A DNA stretch of 27,123 bases from Pseudomonadota bacterium (GTDB lineage Bacteria > Pseudomonadota > Gammaproteobacteria > Burkholderiales > Burkholderiaceae_B): positions 1 to 27,123 of the forward strand of contig JAEWJD010000296.1 of the NCBI GenBank assembly GCA_023386765.1, written 5' to 3'. Positions 7,599 to 15,627 of the stretch are shown in pieces; the stretch's first letter is position 1; each line of letters starts with the position of its first letter. The translations under genes and the position numbers were made by a program. Below the pieces are notes generated by a model that saw only the letters and a program-made list of their open reading frames with translations, had not been told where the DNA came from and ran no database searches.

Positions 7599-8627
7599 AT
7601 GTCCATCAAGTCTGGCCTGTCCCGTGGGCTGGCTGCAGCGCTGATCGCCGTGTCCGGCGCGGCGCTCGTCACCGCGTCCTTTGACGCCGAAGCCCGTCGC
7701 GCTGGCGGCGGCATGAGCGTCGGGCGTCAATCTTCCAACGTCACCACCCAACGTCAGGCCACCAAGCCGCCGACGTCGCCCAGCGCTGGCGCCACCACGG
7801 CGGGCGCCGCGGGTACGGCTGCCGCCGGTACGGCCGCAGCCGGCGCGGCCGCCAAGAGCGGCGCATCGCGCTGGCTCGGCCCCATCGCTGGCATCGCCGC
7901 GGGTCTGGGCCTGGCTGCACTGTTCTCCAGCCTGGGGCTGGGCGGTGCGTTGGCCGAATTCCTGAGCAGCGCCCTGCTGGTCGGTCTGGTCATTTTCGCC
8001 GTGCTGTTCATCGTGCGCCGTCTGCGTGGGGCTTCCGCGCCGCGTCAGGCCATGCAAGGTGCTTATGGCGGCAGCAATGGTACGCCGCAAGGGGGCCAGC
8101 AAGGCCAGCAACCCATGTGGCGTGAGGCGCTCAAGCCGACCGCTGCGCCCGCCGCTGCCGCGGCGCCGGCAGTAGCGCCGGTGGCACCGGCACCGGTTCA
8201 GGAAGCCGCCGTGCCCAAGGCCGGCGACGCCGACAACTGGTTCGTGCCGGGCGATTTCGACACCCCGCGTTTCCTGCAGCAGGCCAAGGACCAGTTCGTC
8301 CGCATCCAGGGCATCTGGGACAGCGGTGACGTTAGCCAGCTGCGCGACCTGCTGACCGACGACCTGATCGCCGAACTCAAGCCGCAGCTCGAAGCGCGTG
8401 GCGCGCAAGCCAACAAAACCGAAGTCGTGCTGTTGAACGCCGAACTCCTGGGCATCGAAACCGTCTCCGACGGTCACCTGGCCAGCGTGCGTTTCTCCGG
8501 CATGCTGCGTGAAGCCCCGGGTACCGAGGCCTTCCGCTTTGAAGAAGTCTGGAACCTGTTCAAACCCAACAGCGGCGGTTGGCTGCTGGCTGGGATCCAA
8601 CAGATTCCGGTCGAGTACGCCAGCTGA
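7599..8627 (+). CDS. Tim44-like domain membrane protein
   Basis: A 342-residue envelope protein. A signal-like N-terminus (MSIKSGLSRGLAAALIAVSG, cleavage plausible after FDAEA) is followed by a Gly/Ala-rich, basic low-complexity part, then two hydrophobic segments (about residues 88-110 and 118-140) ending in VRRLRG. Next are an Ala/Pro-rich linker and a C-terminal Tim44-like (import inner-membrane translocase) domain from about residue 210, containing FLQQAKDQFVRIQGIWDSGD and ending GGWLLAGIQQIPVEY. A strong ribosome site (AAGAGGAG) sits seven bases before the ATG at 7599, which decides the start. In bacteria these proteins are of uncertain function, and the domain alone does not imply protein import. 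A degenerate copy of its 3' end lies 3.3 kb downstream. Confidence 0.88.
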   Translation: MSIKSGLSRGLAAALIAVSGAALVTASFDAEARRAGGGMSVGRQSSNVTTQRQATKPPTSPSAGATTAGAAGTAAAGTAAAGAAAKSGASRWLGPIAGIAAGLGLAALFSSLGLGGALAEFLSSALLVGLVIFAVLFIVRRLRGASAPRQAMQGAYGGSNGTPQGGQQGQQPMWREALKPTAAPAAAAAPAVAPVAPAPVQEAAVPKAGDADNWFVPGDFDTPRFLQQAKDQFVRIQGIWDSGDVSQLRDLLTDDLIAELKPQLEARGAQANKTEVVLLNAELLGIETVSDGHLASVRFSGMLREAPGTEAFRFEEVWNLFKPNSGGWLLAGIQQIPVEYAS

Positions 8628-8700
8628 TTGGCGGCAGTTCCGTAGTACCCCAATCCTGTTTTTTGGCCCGCGCTTTGCGCGGGCTTTTTTATGCCTGGCT
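8400..8700 (+). repeat. Direct repeat copy A: tim44 3' end plus terminator
   Basis: This stretch covers the last 75 or so codons of the intact tim44-like gene and its terminator. A collinear, diverged copy lies at about 11726-12018 in the same orientation. Shared blocks include GTCGTGCTG, GAAGCC followed by CCCGGGTACC, GGCCTTCCG, a GGATCC block near the stop, and the terminator hairpin. The two copies bracket the autotransporter gene. Confidence 0.75.
8666..8690 (+). terminator. Rho-independent terminator of the tim44-like gene
   Basis: An 8-bp stem (GCCCGCGC at 8666-8673, GCGCGGGC at 8677-8684) with a TTT loop is followed by six T (8685-8690), 38 bases after the tim44-like stop codon. On the other strand no T-tract follows the stem, so it should not serve the convergent autotransporter gene. 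Confidence 0.92.
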
Positions 8701-8712
8701 GGATTCGCGGTT

Positions 8713-11433
8713 TTACCAGATCACATTTATCCCTACCGCGCCCTGCAATGGCTGCTCGATATACCTGCCTTTGGTGTAGGTCAGGCCGGCATATCCACCC
8801 ACGTTGTTCGTCAGTTGCATCCTGACTCCCAGGCCCATCCGCAGCGCTGAGCTTGCCGTGCTGTTGTTCAGTTTGATCCGGTTGTTCAGGTTCACCGAAC
8901 CTCCATTGGAAAACGTGTTCATCCATGCCAGATGGACATACGGCTCCACATAGCCATGTGCTGCCGTCAAACGATATCCTGCCGTGGTGCCCAGCTCTCC
9001 CAGGATCGATGAGCCCGCATCACTGGCCACTTTCATGCCATTGGACAAGGTATATGCCGCGGCACCCGATGCCTTCCCTTCCAGTTTGGCATACGGTTCA
9101 ACAAAAGCTCCCGACGCCGTACGCCACTCGTAGCCCAGCTTTATCCCGATGCCGAATCCGTTGGAGCTGAACCGGCCCTCACCCGGCTGGCCATCTGTCG
9201 CCCTGGTTTTTGCTGAAGTGCGGTAGTGGCCATACTGCGCCGTGGTGTCCAGGAACACGCCGTTGTCATAGCGGCGGGATAAGTACCCGTGTGCGCTGTA
9301 AGCGTTCGTGCCGCCGCTGTTGAAACCCGCAAGGGAGAAGGACACGGCGCCGCCCAGCAACCAGGTGCCATTCCATGCACTGAGGCGGGTTTCGCCGCCC
9401 AGCATGACACCGCTTGTTTTCATTTCAAAAGCGGCCCCCGCACGTGTGGCAACACGGGTATTGCCGCCGAGAAAAGCCACCCAGGCCCCATTCTTCCTGT
9501 CTGTACTGCGGCGGGAAGCCGTCAAGTGGCTGTCCAGTGAGTCCGATGCCAGCGTGGCCACGATGGCCGGCGCAGCCGCCATGCTCAACGCAGTTGCCGC
9601 GGAGCGGGACAGGCGCTGGCTTTTCATCAGAACCACGTCATAGTCGGCCGCGGTTGCTGCCGGCTTGAGCGCTTTGATGTCATATTGCCAGACCCCCAGT
9701 TCCGTCGTGCCACGGATATTCGGGTCGGCGACCTTCGCCAGAACGAAGGTCTTGCCATCTTTTTGATAAAACCCGTTCGTGTCCACTTGCGCTTCGCTCA
9801 CTGCCTGGCTGCGGACCACGACCGGGGCTGCGAATTGGTCCACCACCAGATTGCCGTTACCGCTTAGGTTGGTTATCGCGATACCCGGCTCCAGCGTCAG
9901 CGCACCAACCCTGAGTTGGTTCGACGTGCTGTCAACCGTGGCGGTCTTTGAGACCGTCAGACTGGAAACGGCAGCAATGCCGCTGATCTTCCAGCCTGCC
10001 CCGGGGCCGACGGTCACATCGACTTTTCCGGTGCCGCTTTGCGCTGCTTTACCGACCCACACTCCCTGGTCTGCGACATGGACCATGGCCCTGTAGCCGT
10101 CCGTCATGCTCACATCCCCGGTCCAGACGGTGCCTTCACCGTGGATGGTGACCCGCAGTCCTTCTCGCGCGGCTTCAGCCGTGGGCAGGCCTCGGATAAA
10201 GGCGGATCCTGGGCTGGCGCTACGGGGCGCTGCCACCGGAGCTGTGCTCACCGAGCCGTACCATTGTGCTTCGGTGGTCAGTGCAACCAGCAATGCCGAC
10301 CGGGGATCACCGAGATTGGCATCTCCGTCCAATCGGCCTTTGTTGGATATGTTGAACTGAGCGGAAGCTCCGGCGTCGAGCCGGATCCCTTTGTGCACGA
10401 CCTGTAGCGCTGTTCCGTCGATATTGACGGTATTGTCTGCCCCCGCAAAAAGGAGATCCGTCAACTGGCTGGCTTGATTCTCAAGGCGTATTTTTTTGTT
10501 TAACGCCGCCTGGAGCTTCTCCAGAGTGGGTTTTGGGTATGCGGTGCTGGTATCCCTATCCACAGCCTGCTGCGCGGATTTGTATTCGTCTTTTGTACTG
10601 AAATTGAATCCTTGCTGCGTATGGTTGCGTACGTTCCATGTAGAACTGTTGCTCAAGGTGAGCTGGATATCACTGCTGCCTGCATGTAATTGACCGTCAG
10701 CCGAGTTTGGGTCGCCGGGAGTTCTCAGCTCGACATCCTCTCTGCCGGATGCGCCTGTCAGTACAGCATTGTCAAGCGTCACCCGCAGGCTTACCTCTTC
10801 TTCTTTTGTGCCTGTAGGATAGTATTTGACGCGCGCTTCGCTGGCGTTCAGCAGCAGATCGCCGGTGAGGGATGAGTCTTTCAGCGATAACCTGAAGATG
10901 TTGGAGCAGCCCTGATAGAGGATGCAGTTGTTATTGTTGAGTACTGATCCTTGCAACTTGGCGTCGTTGAAATCCATTTCGCCAATGATTATCCTGGTGG
11001 CGCTGTCTACAGGGATGGCCTTGCTCAACGATATGTAGCCTGGCTGATTTATTCTGATCAGGTATTTCCCGGCGATAAGGGTGCCCTGTTTCCGGGGGCC
11101 ACCTCGGCGGGAGGCCCCACTCTCAAAGAAATTGAAGGCGACCTTTTCGGCGGCTGTGCTGGGTAAGGTAAATGCAATGTTGGTGAGGATGCCATGCTCA
11201 TCCGGGGTGAATTTTCTGTCCTTGAAGAATTTTCCTGTGACTGTGGATGCCTTGGCCTTGGGCATTCTGGTTGGTGAGAACGAGGACGGCTCGGCGGCGT
11301 CCGGCGCCGTTTCCGGGGAGGCGCTTGCCGCAACGGAAAGCGCAGGGTGTCCTCCGAATGCCAGAAAAACTGACGCGGCCAGCAGCTTCCGGCTGAATCG
11401 CTTGTCGGCCTTGCCTGTGAAAATATGCTTCAT
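8713..11433 (-). CDS. Autotransporter (type Va secretion) with novel-looking passenger
   Basis: A 906-residue surface protein. A signal peptide of about 36 residues (KLLAASVFLAFGG core) leads into a passenger of roughly 600 residues, rich in Ser, Thr, Asn and Gly with repeated short strands, consistent with a beta-helix. The last 259 residues (from NGAWVAFLGGN) form the translocator barrel, including GYEWRTASGAFVEPYAKL and HGYVEPYVHLAW, and end in Trp as outer-membrane barrels usually do. I see no serine-protease GDSGS motif and no RGD. Cys residues are nearly absent apart from one close pair (NCILYQGC). Adhesion is the usual role of such passengers but cannot be shown here. The gene is less GC-rich than its neighbours and is bracketed by two tim44 tails. 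Confidence 0.9.
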   Translation of the reverse strand: MKHIFTGKADKRFSRKLLAASVFLAFGGHPALSVAASASPETAPDAAEPSSFSPTRMPKAKASTVTGKFFKDRKFTPDEHGILTNIAFTLPSTAAEKVAFNFFESGASRRGGPRKQGTLIAGKYLIRINQPGYISLSKAIPVDSATRIIIGEMDFNDAKLQGSVLNNNNCILYQGCSNIFRLSLKDSSLTGDLLLNASEARVKYYPTGTKEEEVSLRVTLDNAVLTGASGREDVELRTPGDPNSADGQLHAGSSDIQLTLSNSSTWNVRNHTQQGFNFSTKDEYKSAQQAVDRDTSTAYPKPTLEKLQAALNKKIRLENQASQLTDLLFAGADNTVNIDGTALQVVHKGIRLDAGASAQFNISNKGRLDGDANLGDPRSALLVALTTEAQWYGSVSTAPVAAPRSASPGSAFIRGLPTAEAAREGLRVTIHGEGTVWTGDVSMTDGYRAMVHVADQGVWVGKAAQSGTGKVDVTVGPGAGWKISGIAAVSSLTVSKTATVDSTSNQLRVGALTLEPGIAITNLSGNGNLVVDQFAAPVVVRSQAVSEAQVDTNGFYQKDGKTFVLAKVADPNIRGTTELGVWQYDIKALKPAATAADYDVVLMKSQRLSRSAATALSMAAAPAIVATLASDSLDSHLTASRRSTDRKNGAWVAFLGGNTRVATRAGAAFEMKTSGVMLGGETRLSAWNGTWLLGGAVSFSLAGFNSGGTNAYSAHGYLSRRYDNGVFLDTTAQYGHYRTSAKTRATDGQPGEGRFSSNGFGIGIKLGYEWRTASGAFVEPYAKLEGKASGAAAYTLSNGMKVASDAGSSILGELGTTAGYRLTAAHGYVEPYVHLAWMNTFSNGGSVNLNNRIKLNNSTASSALRMGLGVRMQLTNNVGGYAGLTYTKGRYIEQPLQGAVGINVIW

Positions 11434-11725
11434 TTCAAATTTTCCCTGACACTCAGGTCGTTCTAGAGTCGTTGTTTCCGCGCTTTAGCCAGTTGTGCCC
11501 GCTAATGGCCGGGTGATTGAGGAGCGTTTTTATTTTCTGGCCAACGATGTGAACTGCTGTGCCGGATAGGGATGGGGAGTAAGCGGGCCCTTTCCTGACT
11601 GTCATCCAGTGATATCCGAGGCGCCGGGGTGTCCCGGGTCCTCTGTCCTCCGGGCTGGCGAAGTAGGCTTCAATCGGCTGATCGGCCAGCATCCGGGAAT
11701 CCTTTTCCTTCGCGGCGATGTCATG
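11434..11725. other. Intergenic region upstream of the autotransporter, no gene seen
   Basis: This stretch should carry the autotransporter promoter (minus strand). An AGGG about ten bases before the autotransporter ATG is the likely ribosome site. A 119-codon minus-strand open frame (11453-11812) crosses it but shows no recognisable domain and runs antisense into the tim44 remnant, so I do not call it a gene. Faint similarity to tim44 may begin near 11675 (CTGATCG block). Confidence 0.5.
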
Positions 11726-11907
11726 GCGCAATCTGGAAAACGGAGTCGTGCTGCCCAACCGTATGGATGGCGACAACCTCCCCGGCGATCGGCTGGTCAG
11801 TGCGCGCTTCACCGTTCTGCGAGAAGCCCCCGGGTACCGTGGCCTTCCGTCTCAAAGAACCCTGGAGCCTGTTTCAACGCCAAAGCGGAGCTTGGCTGCC
11901 GGGCTAG
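11726..11907 (+). pseudogene. Frameshifted remnant of a second tim44 3' end (repeat copy B)
   Basis: Translation gives two pieces of the intact tim44-like C-terminus in different frames. GDRLVSARFTVLREAPG matches DGHLASVRFSGMLREAPG of the intact gene, and after a shift GTVAFRLKEPWSLFQRQSG matches GTEAFRFEEVWNLFKPNSG. The shift coincides with one extra C: the remnant reads GAAGCCCCCGGGTACC where the intact gene has GAAGCCCCGGGTACC. A premature TAG follows at 11905-11907, where the intact gene continues past its GGGATCC. No 5' part of the gene is present. It lies upstream of wzm and is not expected to make protein. It most likely marks a recombination junction. Confidence 0.8.
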
Positions 11908-11980
11908 GATCCCGCAGGCCCCGGGCGCGTCCGTCCACGGATCGGCGACGGTGCCGCAGTACACGCATCCGGTTTTCTTG

Positions 11981-12004
11981 GTCCGTGCTTTGCACGGACT
12001 TTGT
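11981..12004 (+). terminator. Diverged copy of the tim44 terminator
   Basis: A perfect 8-bp stem (GTCCGTGC at 11981-11988, GCACGGAC at 11992-11999) with the same TTT loop as the terminator at 8666, followed by TTTGTT. Compared with that copy, two base pairs have changed on both sides of the stem (C-G to T-A twice), so pairing is kept. The weaker T-tract makes it a less efficient terminator. Confidence 0.7.
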
Positions 12005-12172
12005 TATGTCTGGCAGCCTGCTCACGGCCCGAGGGGATACTGAATAAGCCTACAAATGAATAGCCGTCGTCCTACATACGACCGTGTGACGCCTCCCTAG
12101 AATTATTCCGTTCGCTGCCGTTTCTTCTCTTCTTCTTGCGGTCGCGTCAATTGTCGGAGGCGTACGCGCGGC

Positions 12173-12955
12173 ATGCTGGGTCGGTCTTGTTCTTCTTCCT
12201 TGCGCTATGCCCGCAATGCGTTCTACCTGAGCTGGGTCGACGTCAAGACGCGCTATCGCAAGAGCGTGCTCGGTCCCTTGTGGCTCACGCTGGGTAATGC
12301 CGTGGCCATCGTCGGCTTCGGCGCGGTCTGGGCCCAGTTGCTCAACCTGCCCCGCTCCGTCTTTGTTCCCTCGCTGACCGTCGGCCTGGTGATCTGGCAG
12401 TACGTGGCGGGCGTCATGGCCTCGGCCACCAGTGCCTACACCCTCAATGCCCAGGTCATGCGAAACACGCGCATCCCGGTCTGGTTCTTTGCGCTGCGCA
12501 CCCACGGTTATCACTTCATCAATTTCGCGCACAACCTCGTGCTGGTGGCGGCGGTGCTGCTGTTCTATGGCGCACGGCCGTCGGCCGGCCTGTGGTGGGC
12601 CATTCCGGGTTTCCTGCTGCTGATCATGGCCTGTGCCGTGCTAAGTCTGCTCTTGGCTGCCCTGGGTGCACGCTACCGCGATGTCCGCTATGCGGTCGAA
12701 GTCAGTCTTCCCCTGCTGTTCTTCGTCAGCCCGGTGCTTTTCCGTCCTGAAAGCGTGGTGGGCGACTACATCTGGTTCAACCCGGTTTCCTATCTCATCG
12801 AGGTTTTGCGCGTGCCCTTGCTTTCCACGCTGGGCGGGCCGGTGCACCCGCCGGCCATGGTCTACGAGGGGGGGCTGGCGTTGCTGGCCGTCCTGGCGCT
12901 TGCAGCGCTGCTCATTTACCTGCGCAACCCCCGGCGCATCCTGTTCTGGATCTGA
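12173..12955 (+). CDS. wzm: ABC-2 type polysaccharide export permease (Wzm family)
   Basis: A 260-residue inner-membrane permease that, with Wzt, moves undecaprenyl-linked glycans to the periplasm. The N-terminal amphipathic part contains FYLSWVDVKTRYRKSVLGPLW, the characteristic entry of the family, followed by about six hydrophobic segments (near residues 38-55, 65-85, 112-135, 145-165, 178-195 and 232-252). WFNPVSYLIEVLRVPLL is another family landmark. It opens the plus-strand operon 168 bases after the diverged terminator. GGAGG lies 12 bases before the ATG, a rather long spacing. A run of seven G at 12868-12874 lies within the coding region. The call as a Wzm/KpsM/RfbD-type permease is firm; the substrate is inferred from the neighbours. 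Confidence 0.92.
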   Translation: MLGRSCSSSLRYARNAFYLSWVDVKTRYRKSVLGPLWLTLGNAVAIVGFGAVWAQLLNLPRSVFVPSLTVGLVIWQYVAGVMASATSAYTLNAQVMRNTRIPVWFFALRTHGYHFINFAHNLVLVAAVLLFYGARPSAGLWWAIPGFLLLIMACAVLSLLLAALGARYRDVRYAVEVSLPLLFFVSPVLFRPESVVGDYIWFNPVSYLIEVLRVPLLSTLGGPVHPPAMVYEGGLALLAVLALAALLIYLRNPRRILFWI

Positions 12956-12956
12956 G

Positions 12957-13676
12957 ATGGCACATATCCGGCTGGATCGAGTTTCTCTGCGCTACCCCCT
13001 CCTGGACATGCAGGCCGCCTTTCTGCGTAACCAGATTGCCAAATGGCTGTCCCTGGGGCTGTTGCGTCATCGCGCGGGGTTGGTGCGCCAGATCCAGGCG
13101 CTCAAGGGGGTCTGTCTGGAGCTTCGCGAAGGCGACCGTGTGGGCCTGGCCGGCCAGAATGGCGCGGGCAAAAGCACTTTGCTGCGCACCATGGCGGGCA
13201 TCTACCGGCCCCAGGAGGGGCAGGTCGACGTGCAGGGCAGCGTGGCCACCATGCTCGACATCGAAGCCGGCGTCGACCCCGAGCTTACCGGCCGTGAGAA
13301 CACCATCACGCTGGGGCTGATCATGGGCCTGCCGCTGGCGCAATGCCGCGCCATCGTGCCCACGGTTGCCGAGTTCAGCGGCCTGGGGACGTTTTACGAC
13401 ATTCCCACCGGTGCTTATTCGACTGGCATGCGCATGCGGCTGGTGTTCTCGGTTGCCACGGCCGTCACCCCCGACATCCTGTTGCTGGACGAGTGGTTCT
13501 CCACCGGGGATGCGCAATTCCAGCAAAAAAGTCTTTCCCGCCTGAACCAGATGATCGACCAGACCCGCATCACGGTCCTGGCTTCGCACGATCCCGGTCT
13601 GCTTCGCCGGTACTGCAACCGGTTCTTTCTTCTGGATCACGGCAGCGTGCAGGAAGTCCACGCGCAAGCGTTTTAG
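12957..13676 (+). CDS. wzt: ABC polysaccharide export ATPase (Wzt family, short form)
   Basis: A 239-residue ATPase that energises Wzm. Walker A is GQNGAGKST (66-74), Walker B ILLLDE (174-179), and the H-loop is ASHD with His211. The signature is YSTGM in place of LSGGQ, as is usual in KpsT/RfbE-type exporters. The frame is open further upstream inside wzm, but the homologous N-terminus MAHIRLDRVSLRYP starts at 12957, one base after the wzm stop. The protein ends about 30 residues after the H-loop, so the C-terminal carbohydrate-binding domain of O9a-type Wzt is absent. Recognition of a terminal cap by Wzt is therefore unlikely here. Confidence 0.93.
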   Translation: MAHIRLDRVSLRYPLLDMQAAFLRNQIAKWLSLGLLRHRAGLVRQIQALKGVCLELREGDRVGLAGQNGAGKSTLLRTMAGIYRPQEGQVDVQGSVATMLDIEAGVDPELTGRENTITLGLIMGLPLAQCRAIVPTVAEFSGLGTFYDIPTGAYSTGMRMRLVFSVATAVTPDILLLDEWFSTGDAQFQQKSLSRLNQMIDQTRITVLASHDPGLLRRYCNRFFLLDHGSVQEVHAQAF

Positions 13677-13695
13677 GTTTTCTCCGAGGGTTCAC

Positions 13696-13935
13696 ATGAG
13701 TCAAGTCAGTTTGCAAGAGTTCATAGAACGTTTTCTGGTCGCCTGCGATTTCATTGATGAGGTCGTGGTCACGGGCGATACCCGTTTCGAAGACATGGCG
13801 GACTTCGATTCCCTGGCCATGTTGGGGGTCATCATCATGATGGAGACCGAGTTCGATGTCCTCGTCACGGCGGACAAGGTCTTTGCGTTGGGCAGCGTGG
13901 GGGCGCTGCATGCCCTGGCGCAGGGAGAGGCCTGA
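13696..13935 (+). CDS. Dedicated acyl carrier protein
   Basis: A 79-residue acidic ACP. The phosphopantetheine site is Ser39 in FDSLAML (the DSL motif), followed by a helix with VIIMMETEFDV, the usual helix II/III region. It carries an acyl chain as a thioester in the cytosol. A good ribosome site (GAGGG) sits six bases before the ATG, 19 bases after wzt. It overlaps the next gene (ketoacyl synthase III) as TGATG, so carrier and synthase are coupled. The sequence is unlike a housekeeping AcpP (no DSLDTVEL), which points to a specialised carrier of a secondary pathway. The acyl group it carries is inferred from its neighbours, not seen. Confidence 0.88.
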   Translation: MSQVSLQEFIERFLVACDFIDEVVVTGDTRFEDMADFDSLAMLGVIIMMETEFDVLVTADKVFALGSVGALHALAQGEA

Positions 13936-15023
13936 TGTCCTTGGCCCGTATCGACCACGTGGCCGTCCGCGGCCTGACGACCGTGGTGCCGGATTACCGC
14001 GTGGACAATCTCGCGGTGCGTCCCGAAGACCTGCGCCAGCGTGAGCGCCTGGTACGCAATGTCGGCATCCGCTGGCGGCCGTGCTGCTTTGACGGCATGA
14101 TCTTCTCCGACCTCGCGCAGCACGCAGCCGAAACGCTCATCGACGGCCTGGGCTGGGAAAAGCACACCATCGATGCGCTCATCCTGGTGACGCAGTCCTC
14201 GGAGTTTCCCATCCCGGCGACCGCCATCGTGCTGCAACACCGCCTGGGCCTGCCTGTGACTACCTCGGCCTTCGATATCAACCTAGGCTGCTCGGGCTAC
14301 ACCTACGGGATCTTCAACTGTGCCGCCCTCATCGGCGAGCATCGTTTCCGGCGCATCATCCTGCTGGTCGGCGATCAGGCCGCTTCTGTCGATGCCAGCG
14401 ATGTCGGGCGAGACATCCTGTTTGGCGACGCCTGCACTGCTACGGCACTGGAGTACGACCCGTCGGCCAGCCCGATGTACTTCGATGGATTCTCCGACGG
14501 CTCGGGCTACGAGTCGATCATCGTGCCGCATGGCGGCAAGCGCTATCCCCTCAATCCGCAAAGCCAGGATCTGCGTCTGTGTGCCGACGGAGTGCTGCGC
14601 CGCATGGATGATGTCTGGCTCGATGGCCCGGCCATCCTCAATTTCTCGACCTCTTGCGCGCCGAAATCGATGCAAGGCCTGATGCACCGGCTTGGCCTGG
14701 GCATGGCCGACGTCGACTACTTCGTCTTGCACCAGGCCAACCGCATGATCAACGAAACCATTCGGATGAAGATGGGCGGCGATCCCGGTGGCTGGCCGTC
14801 TTCGCTGCACGACTATGGCAACACCAGCTCGGCCAGCATTCCGGTGACCATCTCCGCCGCGCTGAACGAGGCGGCTTCCAATCGCCGTGTGCGATGGATC
14901 TGGTGCGGGTTCGGCATCGGCCTGAGCTGCGGCACCCTGTATCTCGAAACGGCGCCGTTCTTCGCGCCTGAACCCTATCGTCTCGATAAAAAGTATGCCT
15001 TCCAGCCACAGCGAATTTGCTGA
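13935..15023 (+). CDS. 3-oxoacyl-ACP synthase III family protein (FabH-like)
   Basis: A 362-residue thiolase-fold condensing enzyme. The KAS III catalytic triad is complete: Cys119 in NLGCSGYTYG, His266 in LHQANRMI and Asn296 in YGNTSSASIP. FabH-type enzymes condense an acyl-CoA starter with malonyl-ACP. It is about 45 residues longer than E. coli FabH, part of which is a C-terminal tail (FFAPEPYRLDKKYAFQP). It overlaps the ACP gene in front and the SDR gene behind by 29 bases. A purine-rich AGGGAGAGG precedes the ATG. The simplest product is acetoacetyl-ACP, but starter choice cannot be read off the sequence. Related KAS III proteins sometimes act as acyltransferases, which is the main alternative. 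Confidence 0.92.
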   Translation: MSLARIDHVAVRGLTTVVPDYRVDNLAVRPEDLRQRERLVRNVGIRWRPCCFDGMIFSDLAQHAAETLIDGLGWEKHTIDALILVTQSSEFPIPATAIVLQHRLGLPVTTSAFDINLGCSGYTYGIFNCAALIGEHRFRRIILLVGDQAASVDASDVGRDILFGDACTATALEYDPSASPMYFDGFSDGSGYESIIVPHGGKRYPLNPQSQDLRLCADGVLRRMDDVWLDGPAILNFSTSCAPKSMQGLMHRLGLGMADVDYFVLHQANRMINETIRMKMGGDPGGWPSSLHDYGNTSSASIPVTISAALNEAASNRRVRWIWCGFGIGLSCGTLYLETAPFFAPEPYRLDKKYAFQPQRIC

Positions 15024-15627
15024 GCGCGCCTATCTCGTCTACGGCAGCGCGCAAGGTCCCGAAATGGAGTTGGCAAGGCGGCTGTTGCGTTTGCGTGCGC
15101 AGGTGCATATCGTCTGCCGCCAGCCGCTCGATGCCGACCTCGAACCCTTGCGTCGAGATCCCGAGCAAATCCTGATGGACGTGCCCCGCCTGCCGGGCTT
15201 GTACGGGGTGGTGGTGGCACCTGGCGCGCCGGGTATCGCCCCGAAATTGCTCGACACGCCGGATATCGGCCTCTGGGCCCAGGCCCTGCGCGTGAACGCG
15301 CTGGAGCCGCTCGGCTTGCTGCGTGCACTCAGGGCGACGGGCCGGCTGCTCGCGGGTGGCGCGATCGTGCAGCTGTTGCCGCAGGCGGATCGAGGCATGG
15401 GAACAGCCGCTTCGACTGCCTTGCACCATGCGTTGTTTCAGGAGCGACGTGAACTGTCGCCCGAGGGCGTGCGGGTGCATTTCGTGGCCGGGCTGGATGT
15501 GTCGGCTCCGCCGCAGATCATGACTGGCCCACTGCTGTTTCTCTTGAGTCAGGGTGCGCGCTGGATGAGCGGCAGCCTGCTCACCGCCGATGGCGGTGCA
15601 TCTTTGAGAAAGGTGCCGATGCAATGA
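14995..15627 (+). CDS. Degenerate short-chain dehydrogenase-like protein
   Basis: A 210-residue protein with the outline of an SDR but without its active site. The N-terminal strand-turn-helix is AYLVYGSAQGPEMELARRLL, where SDRs have TGxxxGIG. Where Ser-Tyr-x-x-x-Lys should lie, it has LLPQADRG and then AASTALHHALFQ, so the catalytic Ser, Tyr and Lys are all missing. The C-terminus MSGSLLTADGGASL is a recognisable SDR ending. It overlaps KAS III by 29 bases and its stop overlaps the next SDR as ATGA. No Shine-Dalgarno precedes the ATG, so translation may depend on coupling. It may be a structural partner of the active SDR that follows; this is inference. Confidence 0.75.
   Translation: MPSSHSEFAERAYLVYGSAQGPEMELARRLLRLRAQVHIVCRQPLDADLEPLRRDPEQILMDVPRLPGLYGVVVAPGAPGIAPKLLDTPDIGLWAQALRVNALEPLGLLRALRATGRLLAGGAIVQLLPQADRGMGTAASTALHHALFQERRELSPEGVRVHFVAGLDVSAPPQIMTGPLLFLLSQGARWMSGSLLTADGGASLRKVPMQ

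Noticed and set aside
11453..11812. A 119-codon open frame on the minus strand upstream of the autotransporter
   Set aside because: No recognisable domain and no supported start; it runs antisense through the tim44 remnant, whose homology explains the sequence better.
12138..12147. GCGGTCGCGT, resembling the ops element that recruits RfaH before polysaccharide operons
   Set aside because: The central A of the GGTAGC core is C, the flanks do not match, and such a 10-mer is expected by chance in this GC-rich DNA.
12868..12874. Run of seven G in wzm as a possible phase-variation tract
   Set aside because: Too short compared with known switching tracts; runs of six occur in several housekeeping parts of the window.
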